Shown here piece by piece: positions 37,215 to 46,550 of a stretch of DNA of 64,000 nt. The position numbers and the translations under genes were made by a program. Under the pieces are notes generated by a model, which had not been told where the DNA came from, ran no database searches, and saw only the letters and a program-made list of their open reading frames with translations. Every line of letters begins with the position of its first letter. Within the stretch, counting starts at the first letter, position 1. This DNA is from Brucella grignonensis (GTDB taxonomy: Bacteria; Pseudomonadota; Alphaproteobacteria; Rhizobiales; Rhizobiaceae), in contig NZ_NNRL01000167.1 in assembly GCF_002252505.1 (NCBI RefSeq), positions 34,778 through 98,777 on the forward strand, in the 5' to 3' direction.

Positions 37215-39230
37215 CCGATAGAGCGTAGGGCGAGATATCCCGAGCCGGCGAGCAACCTTACTGAGATTGCCACGTTCAGCTGACAAAGCTCTGATCACTG
37301 CCTGCCGTTCGGCTTCAGCAAAACTACCGACAGGCCTGTCACATTCGATGCCATCACTCTCTGAGAACGATGCAAGGATCTCGGCAGGGAGATCGTCAAT
37401 ACGGACAAGCTGATCGTGCGACAACAGATGCGCCCGTTCAACAAGGTTGCGCAGTTCCCGGACGTTGCCTGGCCAAGGATAGCGGATCAACGTGTCGAGC
37501 GCCTCGTTCGTAAATTCAAGGCGCGAAACTCCCCTTTGGGCGGCCATCCCTCGATTGAAATGATCGAGAAGCAAGATGCAATCGTCACCGCGTTCGCGCA
37601 GGGGCGGCACGTGGATCGTAACTGCGCTTATTCTATAGAAGAGATCGCGACGGAAGCGTCCAGCCGCAACCTCTTGTTTAAGATCACGATTAGTCGAAGC
37701 GACGAGCCTGACGTCAACCGGTCGAGACTGGTTCTCACCCAAGCGCTGAACGAGACGTTCCTCAAGAACGCGCAATAGGAAGGGCTGTATGTCGAGCGGC
37801 ATTTCGCCGATTTCATCCAAGCTCAATACGCCGCCATTGGCTAGTTCAAAGACACCAGCCTTGCCATCGCGCGATGCCCCGGTAAAAGCGCCGGAGACGT
37901 GACCAAACAGTTCGCTTCCGAAAAGCTCCTTTGTGACAGCCCCACAATTAAGGGCTATGAAAGGACTACTTGCAGCCTTCTGGCTACCCGCGTGGATGAG
38001 CCGCGCGAATAGTTCCTTGCCAACACCTGTTTCACCTTCAATTAGCAGAGACGTAACATCGCTGGTCCCGGCGGCACGGCATGCAATATCAATTGCCGCT
38101 CGAATTGAATCGCTCTCACCGACGATTGGACAGTTCGCACCACTAAGCTCACTCGGGCGATGGCCGTTGATCGCAACTGTTTGTTTCACGGTATTTTTCG
38201 GAAGCACGAGAGCCGCGCCGCGGATATCGCCATCGACTTCGAGAGGACGGACATCACAATTCCCCATGACGTCAGGAAGATTTGCCACGATGCTGTCCAC
38301 GAAGCCGGAGCCCGCAAATTTCGACTCCCGACGGTTGACGCCGCCATTGCGAAGGCCGTCCGTAAAACTACGGCCTTCAGAAGGTGATACGTTGTTGTTG
38401 TAGACTGTCCTGCCCTGCCTATCGATAATCAACAGCCCATCACTGGCTCGGTAGTTTTTCGCTGAAGCGAGGAAGGCCTCGAGTAGCAGCATGCGTTCTG
38501 CTGTCTGCGAGTCAACGATCGCCCGCTCGATCTCACGCGCTGCCGCTGTGACAAGGGCAATGTTGTGTAGACGAAAAATATCCGGATGCCCCGAAAGATC
38601 GATGACCCCAATCACATTGCCGTCAAAGGGATCCCGGATTGGCGCGCCGGCGCAAGTCCAACTCTTAATACCAGCGCAGAAGTGTTCAGCGGCATGGACG
38701 AAGACTGGTGCACCAGTCCAAAGCGCTGTACCTATGCCATTTGTACCGACCACATCCTCGGTCCACTTTCCGCCAATGCCAAGGTGTATGTCCATACCAT
38801 CAAAAACAGTTCTCCGATCGCCGGCCACGTCAACCAAGACGCCGTCTTTATCCGCCAGTACAAGCATGGCACCAGTACCGTCCAGCGTTCTGCCGATCAT
38901 GGAGAAAGGCTGCGCAGCAGCCTCCAAAAGTTCCAAATTGTTGCGCGTTCGCGCCTCCACAATGTCACGGTCTGTTTCCAGAGGGGCGTGATCACGTTGC
39001 GCGTCGATGCCGCAATCAGCGCAACGGAACCAGGAATCATGGATCGTCGACCGAATTGGAAACGACGGCGTCTTCGCTTCGTCAACTCCGTCAACCACGC
39101 TTTCCCAGGCACGCGTGACCACCATCTCATCGTAATCAGATCGTAGCAAGTTGGACTGCGCGAACGTGGTGCCCCCTTTTGATGAACGGGCTACAGGCAG
39201 ATCACTTGCCTCATTTGGATTCCAAGTCAT
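37176..39230 (-). CDS. AcoR/MimR-type sigma-54 enhancer-binding activator
   Basis: 684-residue activator. A GAF-type sensory region fills the first third (VGTNGIGTALWTGAPVFVHAAEHF is typical of AcoR-like proteins). The AAA+ domain has Walker A GETGVGKE (residues 399-406), an intact GAFTGA loop (447-452) and Walker B LSLDE (about 469-473). It ends with a Fis-type helix-turn-helix (AERGNLSKVARRLGISRPTLYRKLEQFG). It is the best candidate to drive the sigma-54 promoters before mimA and adh. It follows a 160-residue gene on the same strand. Its 3' end is duplicated as an inverted repeat. Confidence 0.9.
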   Translation of the reverse strand: MTWNPNEASDLPVARSSKGGTTFAQSNLLRSDYDEMVVTRAWESVVDGVDEAKTPSFPIRSTIHDSWFRCADCGIDAQRDHAPLETDRDIVEARTRNNLELLEAAAQPFSMIGRTLDGTGAMLVLADKDGVLVDVAGDRRTVFDGMDIHLGIGGKWTEDVVGTNGIGTALWTGAPVFVHAAEHFCAGIKSWTCAGAPIRDPFDGNVIGVIDLSGHPDIFRLHNIALVTAAAREIERAIVDSQTAERMLLLEAFLASAKNYRASDGLLIIDRQGRTVYNNNVSPSEGRSFTDGLRNGGVNRRESKFAGSGFVDSIVANLPDVMGNCDVRPLEVDGDIRGAALVLPKNTVKQTVAINGHRPSELSGANCPIVGESDSIRAAIDIACRAAGTSDVTSLLIEGETGVGKELFARLIHAGSQKAASSPFIALNCGAVTKELFGSELFGHVSGAFTGASRDGKAGVFELANGGVLSLDEIGEMPLDIQPFLLRVLEERLVQRLGENQSRPVDVRLVASTNRDLKQEVAAGRFRRDLFYRISAVTIHVPPLRERGDDCILLLDHFNRGMAAQRGVSRLEFTNEALDTLIRYPWPGNVRELRNLVERAHLLSHDQLVRIDDLPAEILASFSESDGIECDRPVGSFAEAERQAVIRALSAERGNLSKVARRLGISRPTLYRKLEQFGIKREYA

Positions 39231-39290
39231 GTAGCTCTCGCATTCCCAGAAACAACAAAATGTGGCGACGGTGGAATGACCGGTTTCACG

Positions 39291-39773
39291 TCAGGTTTCG
39301 GGAGGGATATCGAGACGCATGCCGATGTCTGCAGCGAGCTCGGCAGGACCGTAGGCGTCACCGAGAACAACGCCATCCATGTCGGCGATCGCTTCGGCAA
39401 GCCCGGTTTTCAGAGGCGCAATATAACGGTTTCCCGCTGTGGCGAGAGTGAAAATCTTACCGACGCCCGTTTCACGGAGATCGCCGAGGTGATAAATCTG
39501 CCGTCCTGACTGGACATCGACAGCAATTATCCGGCCGTTGAGGGTGACTCTTATGCGAGCCACCGGCTCTGGTGTGGGAGCCAAACTGCCACCGACATGG
39601 ATGATCAGGCCATCCGGTTGTGGCGTCGGACTCGGGTTCCCCATCTTGGAATAGCGCCCATCGCTCAAATGGTCTGCAAGTTTGGTGATAAGCCCACGAT
39701 TTTGCTGTATGAGTTGCCAAATATGGACATCCTCACGACGCGGACCTTCCCGCTTAGAAAATATCTCGACCAT
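39291..39773 (-). CDS. Unrecognised 160-residue protein upstream of the regulator
   Basis: Starts MVEIFSKREGPRREDVHIW and has a C-terminal half with RIRVTLNGRIIAVDVQSGRQ and LATAGNRYIAPLKTGLAEAIA. The frame extends upstream to 39902, but ATG 39773 has a strong GGGAGGATTC before it. It is cytoplasmic by appearance, with no signal peptide or membrane segment. It lies 60 bases before the AcoR-type regulator and is probably in its operon, so it may be an accessory to sensing or to the oxygenase. Family not recognised. Confidence 0.65.
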   Translation of the reverse strand: MVEIFSKREGPRREDVHIWQLIQQNRGLITKLADHLSDGRYSKMGNPSPTPQPDGLIIHVGGSLAPTPEPVARIRVTLNGRIIAVDVQSGRQIYHLGDLRETGVGKIFTLATAGNRYIAPLKTGLAEAIADMDGVVLGDAYGPAELAADIGMRLDIPPET

Positions 39774-40021
39774 GAATCCTCCCAGATCATGACTGCATTT
39801 TCTTACGTATGGTTGGCTGGAGTAGTACCATGTTTCAACCAATACGCCATCATATACCTTAGCATCTATTGTCAATAAGATGGTGGTGCAGGAGCGCGTC
39901 ATACCAAATTTCGATCAAACGCGGGAACTCGTCTCTAAAAGTCTAGTGTTCAGTTTCTGTCTATTGCGGGGTGTGGGTGCCCAGCGCTATCCTTGTCGTA
40001 AAATGATGCATAGGAGGAGAT

Positions 40022-41884
40022 ATGCAGCATCTTTCCAGCATGGACCGTGCTCGTAATGGGCTTGAGAGCGGCGACAGATTTCCGGTAGCGACCTTACCGA
40101 CGGTCGTGGCTGAGAGTTGGCATCGTTGTCGCGAACTTGGCCTCGACCCGCGCTCCGAACCGCGCCAGAACGTTATAGCCTTTTCGCAAGTCAAGCATCG
40201 ACGTGAGCAGAATGCAGTTCTGCGAAAGTTGGCACTTGCGGAAATGCAACTACTCTTTTCACAGATCGCCGGGTCAAATTTCATGATCGCTCTGGGCGAT
40301 GCGGACGGAATCGTGCTTGACACAATCAGTGACCAACACTTTGCGGATAGCGCTCCCGGTCGCTCAATCATCCCCGGTAGTATGTGGAATGAAAATTTGA
40401 GCGGCACCAACGCGCTGGGGCTGGCTGCGGCGTACAATAGGCCAATAGCAATCTACGGGCGCGAACATTACTTCAGAGGCCACGGGCATCTTAGTTGCAT
40501 GGCCGCGCCTATTCTGAATTCGCGTGGCGAGACAATGGGACTGCTGGATGCTTCCTGCGCCCATGAAGCAAGGCAGGAGCATACCCATGCCCTTGTGCGA
40601 ATGGCGGCCGCGCAGATCGAGAATGGGTTGATCTTTCAGGAGTGTTCGGAAAGTTTCATCTTCGCATTTCATCCACGAATAGAGTATCTCGACACAATTT
40701 CAGCGGGCCTTCTCTCCGTCGCGCGGGACGGCAGCGTCGTTTCGCTGAACCGGCCTGGCATCTCCTTGCTTGCAGGCCTACCCGCAATGATCGGTCGGCA
40801 TTTTGATGACCTCTTCGAAGGTGGTTTCGGTGCGGCAATGGATGGCCTCCTCAACGGCGGAGTGATCCGAATCCGCGACATGGCGGGCAGTGGTCTTTTT
40901 ATGGTTTGCCGCCAAATCGGCTTGCGTCAAGCAACAGCAGCGCAGCTTCGGCCGTCGACACCGCCCTCGGTAAAAGAACGAAACGAGCCTTCCTTCGTCT
41001 GTGAAGACCCTGTGATTAGGCGCGCGATGATCGACATTGAGGAAGCAGCGGCACTGCGCATGCCACTCCATATCACGGGTGAGACCGGGACCGGCAAAGA
41101 CCTGATGGCACGCCATATCCATCATCGGAGTGGGCGCGAGGGTGCATTTGTTGCACTGAACTGTGGCGCAGTGCCAGAGGCGTTGTTCATCGCCGAGATC
41201 TTCGGACATGAACGTGGCGCTTTCACCAATGCCCGCGCCGAAGGTGCACCGGGGCTCGTTCGCGCAGCCGATGGCGGTACTTTATTCCTGGATGAAGTTG
41301 CAGACATTCCGACTGCCGCTCAAAGCTCCTTGCTTCGCTTCCTCGACAGTATGGAAGTACGGTCCGTCGGTGGTACCAAGACGGACAGGGTTGATGTTCA
41401 GATTGTATCGGCTACCAATCGGGATCTTCGTGAGCTGGTAAGCCAGCGTACGTTCCGCGCCGACTTATATTATCGGCTCAATGCTTTCTCCATCCACCTG
41501 CCCCCCGTGAGAGAGCGTAGCGACTTCGACGGCATCGTCCGTTATCTCATGGAAAGTCTCGCGCCTGGAATACCGATCACGGATACAGCAATCGCAAGCC
41601 TTGCTTGCCGATCTTGGCCGGGCAACGTTCGCGAGCTAAGAACCACCTTGCAGCGTGCATTGCTCCGTCGGCGTTCAGGCTATGTGGACGAAGGATGCTT
41701 AGAAGAGATTGGTTTAGCGAAAATTGATGATCAGGATTGCTGTGATGCGTGCAGACCACATCCACTGAGCCGTACGAAATGCCGAGAGATTCGCGCAGCA
41801 TTCCGAGCGAACGAGGGCAATATCTCACATACGGCTCGCCAACTCGGTTTATCGAGAACGACTGTTTACAAGCACGTTCGTTAA
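40022..41884 (+). CDS. Second AcoR-type regulator with altered GAFTGA loop
   Basis: 620-residue protein with an AcoR-like N-terminus (PTVVAESWHRCRELGLDP), a GAF-type region (NENLSGTNALGLAAAYNRPIA), a PAS-like stretch (LLSVARDGSVVSLNRPG), an AAA+ domain with Walker A GETGTGKD (353-360) and Walker B LFLDE, and a C-terminal Fis-type helix-turn-helix (EGNISHTARQLGLSRTTVYKHV). The loop that contacts sigma-54 reads GAFTNA (399-404) rather than GAFTGA. It is divergent from the 160-residue gene and regulator operon. It may be a weak or repressor-like partner of the first regulator, or act on its own promoter set. Confidence 0.87.
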   Translation: MQHLSSMDRARNGLESGDRFPVATLPTVVAESWHRCRELGLDPRSEPRQNVIAFSQVKHRREQNAVLRKLALAEMQLLFSQIAGSNFMIALGDADGIVLDTISDQHFADSAPGRSIIPGSMWNENLSGTNALGLAAAYNRPIAIYGREHYFRGHGHLSCMAAPILNSRGETMGLLDASCAHEARQEHTHALVRMAAAQIENGLIFQECSESFIFAFHPRIEYLDTISAGLLSVARDGSVVSLNRPGISLLAGLPAMIGRHFDDLFEGGFGAAMDGLLNGGVIRIRDMAGSGLFMVCRQIGLRQATAAQLRPSTPPSVKERNEPSFVCEDPVIRRAMIDIEEAAALRMPLHITGETGTGKDLMARHIHHRSGREGAFVALNCGAVPEALFIAEIFGHERGAFTNARAEGAPGLVRAADGGTLFLDEVADIPTAAQSSLLRFLDSMEVRSVGGTKTDRVDVQIVSATNRDLRELVSQRTFRADLYYRLNAFSIHLPPVRERSDFDGIVRYLMESLAPGIPITDTAIASLACRSWPGNVRELRTTLQRALLRRRSGYVDEGCLEEIGLAKIDDQDCCDACRPHPLSRTKCREIRAAFRANEGNISHTARQLGLSRTTVYKHVR

Positions 41885-41926
41885 GGCTGCAAACATAGAA
41901 TGAAGAGAAAGCTGTGAGTTCTGTTA

Positions 41927-42105
41927 CCTGATGGCGGTCATATATGGCTGTGAGATCGTCTGGCCATTTTTGATTGGTGGAGGAGTGTCTTCATAGGCAG
42001 ACTCGATAAGCCTTCATCGACGAATTTCTTGCGAGCCACCTTACCCATCGCTTACAGCATGCGCGCATCGTGGATACCGCGATAGACAAGCTGCTCTACT
42101 ATTCG
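41927..42105 (-). pseudogene. pcm: Fragment of protein-L-isoaspartate O-methyltransferase
   Basis: On the minus strand the DNA reads RIVEQLVYRGIHDARML, stop, AMGKVARKKFVDEG, then in another frame AYEDTPPPIKNGQTISQPY. These match the start of Pcm (RGI-D-R-L, then PR-FVDE, then GQTISQPY). An in-frame TAA and a one-base shift show it is dead, and the SAM-binding part is missing. A leftover of DNA once adjacent to, or exchanged with, chromosomal sequence. Confidence 0.75.
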
Positions 42106-42439
42106 GGCACAAGTGTTCTCAAAATTTCTCATTGTCTTTCTTTTGAGTCGAAATGAACCCAATCCATCCTCTGCAGACATCAGCACGAAGGCCAGAGAAA
42201 CAGAACAAACGAAAGGTCCGCCCAAATGGTTCCAATGATCGGCCTAGGTAGCCGTTAGGACAGCCAGGATATTGTGGATGAACCGCGCTCCGTACTGTAC
42301 GAATTTTTGCAACGGGACCCCGAAATCATAACGTTGTTTGAAACAAGCGAGTGCGCAAATTACTTTACGACCTGCTGTTGTGACCCATAAAAGCGGAGAC
42401 GCTCTGATGACTGGACAGACAACGAATTGGTTCGGCATT
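42106..42439. other. Intergenic region with unidentified remnant
   Basis: No supported gene. A minus-strand frame reading ALACFKQRYDFGVPL and ARFIHNILAVLTAT (about 42247-42340) looks like the tail of a decayed protein gene I cannot identify. Together with the pcm fragment it marks a scarred junction between the monooxygenase locus and the polyamine locus. Confidence 0.35.
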
Positions 42440-43441
42440 TTAAGTATAGTCTCTCTGACAAAGCGGAACTTCACTAATCCGTTGATGCAGCGCGGAAAGA
42501 AATTTCTCTTCTGCGCGATTAAGAACAGTGCTGGGATTATGAACCACATAAATGTCGATAGCAGGAGGGCTTTCATATGGTGGTAGTCGCCAGAGAAGCT
42601 TTCCATCAACATCGGGCTGTGCAACGTGAAGAGGCAGGGCTCCTATCCCCAAGCCTGCAACGATCATACGTCGAACTTCTTCAGCATTTGCGGACATTCC
42701 AATAATCCGAGAGTTGAGTTGTGCTTCCTCACGCAGAATAGCCACAGGGCGCAAAGCATCTGTAAGAATATCAGTTTTGAATGATACAGATGTTTCTCCA
42801 CGCAGATCTTGTAACTTCAGATCGGAAAGTCCGTATAGGCGGTGAGATGGGCCACAAAAGAAGCCGAAATACTCACGGAAAAGCCTCACATATTTGAGCT
42901 TATCATGCTGCTTGTGAACCAGACAAATTCCGATACTTGCTTGCTTTTGCAAAACGCTCGTTGTCACCACGCTGCTGGTCATGACTTCAATACTAAAAGT
43001 CACTTCGGGGTTTTCATGATGGAAGTTTTTGAGCACTTCATCAAGAATCGGAGAAACAACATAGCTTGCCAAGGCGATTGTGACATGCCCGGTTATCTCT
43101 TCTTTCATGTCACGGATGAGCACATCTAATCGCGAAACACTTCCGAAAATTCCAACCGCTTCCTTATAAAGAAGAAGTCCCGCAGCCGTAATTTCAAATC
43201 GGCCCATCGCACGATCAATCAATCGCTTTTGTAGTCTGTCTTCCAGTCTTTTCAAAGCGTTGGATACAGTGGGTTGTTTCAGCCTCAAGCGATTTGCTGC
43301 TGCAGTAATGCCCCTCTCTTCAACGATGACGATGAAAGTGCGCAGTAAATTCCAGTCGAGTTCCCAAGGAAGTTTTTTAATGCGGTTTGATGAGGATGGT
43401 TCAGCAGCAACCATGGCATTCTCTAAATCTATGGGTAACAT
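42440..43441 (-). CDS. LysR-family regulator of the polyamine locus
   Basis: 333-residue LysR-type regulator. The N-terminal helix-turn-helix is LLRTFIVIVEERGITAAANRLRLKQPTVSNALKRLEDRL, followed by the effector-binding domain (GHVTIALASYVVSPILDEVL, ASIGICLVHKQ). It has a somewhat long N-terminal extension before the HTH; ATG 43414 is an alternative start. It is divergent from the ABC transporter at 43529 with an AT-rich 87-bp gap that should hold its operator and both promoters. The inducer is presumably a polyamine-like substrate, inferred from its neighbours. Confidence 0.85.
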   Translation of the reverse strand: MLPIDLENAMVAAEPSSSNRIKKLPWELDWNLLRTFIVIVEERGITAAANRLRLKQPTVSNALKRLEDRLQKRLIDRAMGRFEITAAGLLLYKEAVGIFGSVSRLDVLIRDMKEEITGHVTIALASYVVSPILDEVLKNFHHENPEVTFSIEVMTSSVVTTSVLQKQASIGICLVHKQHDKLKYVRLFREYFGFFCGPSHRLYGLSDLKLQDLRGETSVSFKTDILTDALRPVAILREEAQLNSRIIGMSANAEEVRRMIVAGLGIGALPLHVAQPDVDGKLLWRLPPYESPPAIDIYVVHNPSTVLNRAEEKFLSALHQRISEVPLCQRDYT

Positions 43442-43528
43442 TTCTATTATCTATTTTGAAAATGACCCGCTTTCATATCACTATGCAAGCAAAATTAACC
43501 ACAACCACCTGTGGGGGAAATCTGAAAT

Positions 43529-44395
43529 ATGCGGGACCACGTTTCCTGGATGCGCCCATGGCTCTTATTGACACCGGCTTTAACGACGGTTGCTTTATTG
43601 CTCGTCATACCTGTCGGGTTCATCATCGTTTATTCATTCTGGTTAAGCACAAGTACCGGAACGGATTCCGTTGGCTTTTATCTCGATAACTGGACCGAAG
43701 TTTTAACGGACCCATTTTATAGAGACATTCTCTTTAAGACACTGCGCATCGCATTTCTGACGACGGTTGCTTGCTCTATATTGGGGTATGCACCGGCATA
43801 TTACATCGCGACGTCGAAGAGCCGTTATAAGCCACTGTTGCTGTTGTTGCTTATACTTCCCTTTTGGATTAGCTACATAATTCGGACCATGTCCTGGATC
43901 AATATTCTTGGTGCCGCGGGCGCAATTAACTCCGTCTTACTCTGGATGGGACTGATCAACAAGCCTGTGCAACTGCTCTATAATGAGGCCACCGTCATTC
44001 TCGGGCTCGTTCACTACCTGCTGCCATTCATGATACTCAATGTTTATGTGAGCGTAGAAGCCATTGATCGTAATCTGGTCGATGCAGCGCGTTCGCTTGG
44101 TTCAACGAGCTTTCAGGCGTTTCGTGAAGTAACTTTGCCGTTATCCCTGCCGGGTTTGGCCGCAGGCGGATTACTTTGTTTCGTCCTTAGCGCTGGAACC
44201 TATATCACTCCCGCAATCCTCGGCGGTCCGCGCGATGCCATGTTCGCCAATCTGGTTTTTGATGCTGTTATTACGCAGCTCAATTGGCCGTTGGGCTCTG
44301 CACTTTCCATCATCCTGCTCATTGTTCTGAGCGTTGTTGTGATCATTTATAATCGCTTGATTGGCATAGGCCAGCTCGCAAAAAGTTTTCAGTGA
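43529..44395 (+). CDS. Polyamine-type ABC transporter permease 1 (PotB-like)
   Basis: 288-residue inner-membrane permease with six predicted membrane segments. The first is RPWLLLTPALTTVALLLVIP; the EAA loop is DAARSLGSTSFQAFREVTLPLSLPG. GGGGGAAA precedes the ATG. It pairs with the downstream permease, eight bases after its stop. The sequence type and the acetylpolyamine deacetylase in the operon point to spermidine/putrescine-type uptake, with the substrate possibly an acetylated polyamine. Confidence 0.88.
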   Translation: MRDHVSWMRPWLLLTPALTTVALLLVIPVGFIIVYSFWLSTSTGTDSVGFYLDNWTEVLTDPFYRDILFKTLRIAFLTTVACSILGYAPAYYIATSKSRYKPLLLLLLILPFWISYIIRTMSWINILGAAGAINSVLLWMGLINKPVQLLYNEATVILGLVHYLLPFMILNVYVSVEAIDRNLVDAARSLGSTSFQAFREVTLPLSLPGLAAGGLLCFVLSAGTYITPAILGGPRDAMFANLVFDAVITQLNWPLGSALSIILLIVLSVVVIIYNRLIGIGQLAKSFQ

Positions 44396-44402
44396 GGCTG
44401 CA

Positions 44403-45188
44403 ATGACCACATCATTCTGGCTCCGGCTCTATACAATCGCTGTCTATCTTTTCATGTTCCTGCCGATCGTCGTTGTCGTGCTGCTGGCATTCAACGCTAA
44501 CCAGTTTGGCACGTTTCCGATGGAGGGGTTAAGCCTGCGCTGGTTTATCCGTTTATGGGAAAATGACGCGATCATGCGCGCTTTTCGGGTTTCGCTGCTG
44601 CTGGCATCATTGACCGCAATCATATCGACCACCCTTGGCGTGCTTGCCGCCCTTAGCCTCGTTCGATACCGCTTCAGGGGCAAAGAGGGCATTACAACGC
44701 TGCTGATTGCTCCGATTTTAGTGCCGGAAGTGGTTCTCGCGGTCGCATTGCTGCTGTTTCTGCGTTGGCTGGATTTGCCAAAGAGCTTTCCGCTGCTTCT
44801 CTTGGGTCACGTTGTGTTTACGCTGCCTTTCGTCCTTCTTGTGGTTCAGGCACGGCTCGCAAGCATAAAGCGCGACTATGAAGAAGCTGCAATGAGCCTT
44901 GGCGCCGGACCGATTCAAACCTTCTTCGTCATCACACTTCCATTGCTTATGCCTGCTGTATTTGCCGGGCTTCTATTTGCTTTCACCATCTCATTCGATG
45001 ATGTGACTGGCACTTTGTTCTGGAAGCCGGGCGGAATTGAGACTGTGCCCACACAGATTTTCGCAATGCTTCGCAACTCGATTTCACCAGAAATAAATGC
45101 ACTGGGAACTGTGATGATCGTGGTGACTGTAACTCTGCCAGTGGTCGCCCTCGCCTTTGCACGCTGGCTGGTCATGCGACGAAGTTAG
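44403..45188 (+). CDS. Polyamine-type ABC transporter permease 2 (PotC-like)
   Basis: 261-residue partner permease. Hydrophobic start (RLYTIAVYLFMFLPIVVVVLL), the PotC-type segment LSLRWFIRLWEND, and the EAA loop EEAAMSLGAGPIQTFFVITLPLLMPA are all present. It forms the membrane heterodimer with the preceding gene. Confidence 0.88.
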   Translation: MTTSFWLRLYTIAVYLFMFLPIVVVVLLAFNANQFGTFPMEGLSLRWFIRLWENDAIMRAFRVSLLLASLTAIISTTLGVLAALSLVRYRFRGKEGITTLLIAPILVPEVVLAVALLLFLRWLDLPKSFPLLLLGHVVFTLPFVLLVVQARLASIKRDYEEAAMSLGAGPIQTFFVITLPLLMPAVFAGLLFAFTISFDDVTGTLFWKPGGIETVPTQIFAMLRNSISPEINALGTVMIVVTVTLPVVALAFARWLVMRRS

Positions 45189-45329
45189 TGGTGTTTCCGG
45201 CTTTGATTGAGTTGGAAGAATAAATGCAAGCCTTTGTTTATAAATAAAAATATGAATGTAAGTTGGACTATCGGCAATACTCTGATCGAAATAAAATTGT
45301 TAATCAAAAAGCAAAAAAGGGGAATATCA

Positions 45330-46475
45330 ATGGATGATACAAAACGGTACGAACGTTTGTTGGATCGCTATCGTCATGGAGACATAAAGCGCCGTACGTT
45401 TTTGGGTTTGATCGGTGCATCTGCCGCAGCGTTTGGTGTCATGGGTAAACCATTTGCCGGCTACGCATTGGCTGCCAAGCCCGATGAAGTTCGCTTTGAT
45501 GGCTGGGGCGGTGTGGTTTCCGATGCCTTCCGCAAACATGCATTTGCTCCCTATACTGAAAAAACCGGAATTCAGGTTGTTGATGGAACATTTGGCGGTG
45601 CAGATGAATATCTAGCTCGGGTGAAGGCCGGACGTCCGGGCGAGTTCAATATTGCACACCTGTCGGGTGTTTTCGATTATGCCCGTTACAATCAGCAGGG
45701 ACTGGCTTCGGAAATAAACGAGGCAAACATTCCAAATCTCGCGAATGTTATTGTTCGATTGCAGGATGCACTGCGCCCGATTACGGGCGGTAAACTCTCC
45801 GCTGTTCCTTACAATTATGGGACCACCAGCATTGCTTACAACCGGAAATATATTTCCGATGAAGAAGCCAAGGAAAAGGGCGCAAAGCTTCTTATCGATA
45901 CGGCCTATAAAGGTAAGCTCGGTGGCTGGAGTGAATGGAAAACCCGGATTTGGTATGCCGCTTTGCAAACAGGGCAGGATCCAAATGACATCAAAGACGA
46001 AGATGTGATGTGGGAGAGCGTTCGTACGAGCCGCGACAACGTCCTTAAATATTGGAGTTCGGGCGCCGAACTGATGAGCCTTCTGGCTGCCAACGAAATT
46101 TACGCAACGGAGGGCTGGTCCGGACGTATTCGTGCTTTGCAGGATCAGGGCCATGATCTGGGCTACCTTGATCCCGAGGGTGGACTTGGCTGGCAGGAAT
46201 GCCTTTTCGTATTGAAAGGAAGCCCGATGGAGGCGTGCGAGGAATTGTTGAACTTCATGCTGGAACCGGAGGTCGCAATCGCGGTTGCCGAAGGTCAAAG
46301 CTATCCGCCGGCGCTTGATCCGCAAAAGGTTGACCTTGGAAAAGTGGTGCCGACGCTGCCAGCATTCGATCCGGAAGGAAAGCTGACGTCGCTCAATTTC
46401 TTTAATCCTGACTATTGGAACAGAAATGAAGCCAAATGGTCAAAAGCCTACAGTCGTGTAGAGGCTGGCTATTAA
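45330..46475 (+). CDS. Polyamine-type periplasmic binding protein (PotD/F-like, Tat signal)
   Basis: 381-residue substrate-binding protein. A twin-arginine signal (KRRTFLGLIGASAAAFG) starts near residue 19, so it is exported folded. The mature part has DEVRFDGWGGVVSDAFRKHAF and VPYNYGTTSIAYN, typical of spermidine/putrescine-binding proteins. The frame is open from 45207, but ATG 45330 after AAGGGGA is chosen. It lies between the permeases and the ATPase. Confidence 0.88.
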   Translation: MDDTKRYERLLDRYRHGDIKRRTFLGLIGASAAAFGVMGKPFAGYALAAKPDEVRFDGWGGVVSDAFRKHAFAPYTEKTGIQVVDGTFGGADEYLARVKAGRPGEFNIAHLSGVFDYARYNQQGLASEINEANIPNLANVIVRLQDALRPITGGKLSAVPYNYGTTSIAYNRKYISDEEAKEKGAKLLIDTAYKGKLGGWSEWKTRIWYAALQTGQDPNDIKDEDVMWESVRTSRDNVLKYWSSGAELMSLLAANEIYATEGWSGRIRALQDQGHDLGYLDPEGGLGWQECLFVLKGSPMEACEELLNFMLEPEVAIAVAEGQSYPPALDPQKVDLGKVVPTLPAFDPEGKLTSLNFFNPDYWNRNEAKWSKAYSRVEAGY

Positions 46476-46550
46476 CTGAATGCAACGGGCGGGGCCGTTG
46501 GTCCCGTCACCGCTGATGTTTTCCCATAGAACCAGGATCAAGCGAGTATC

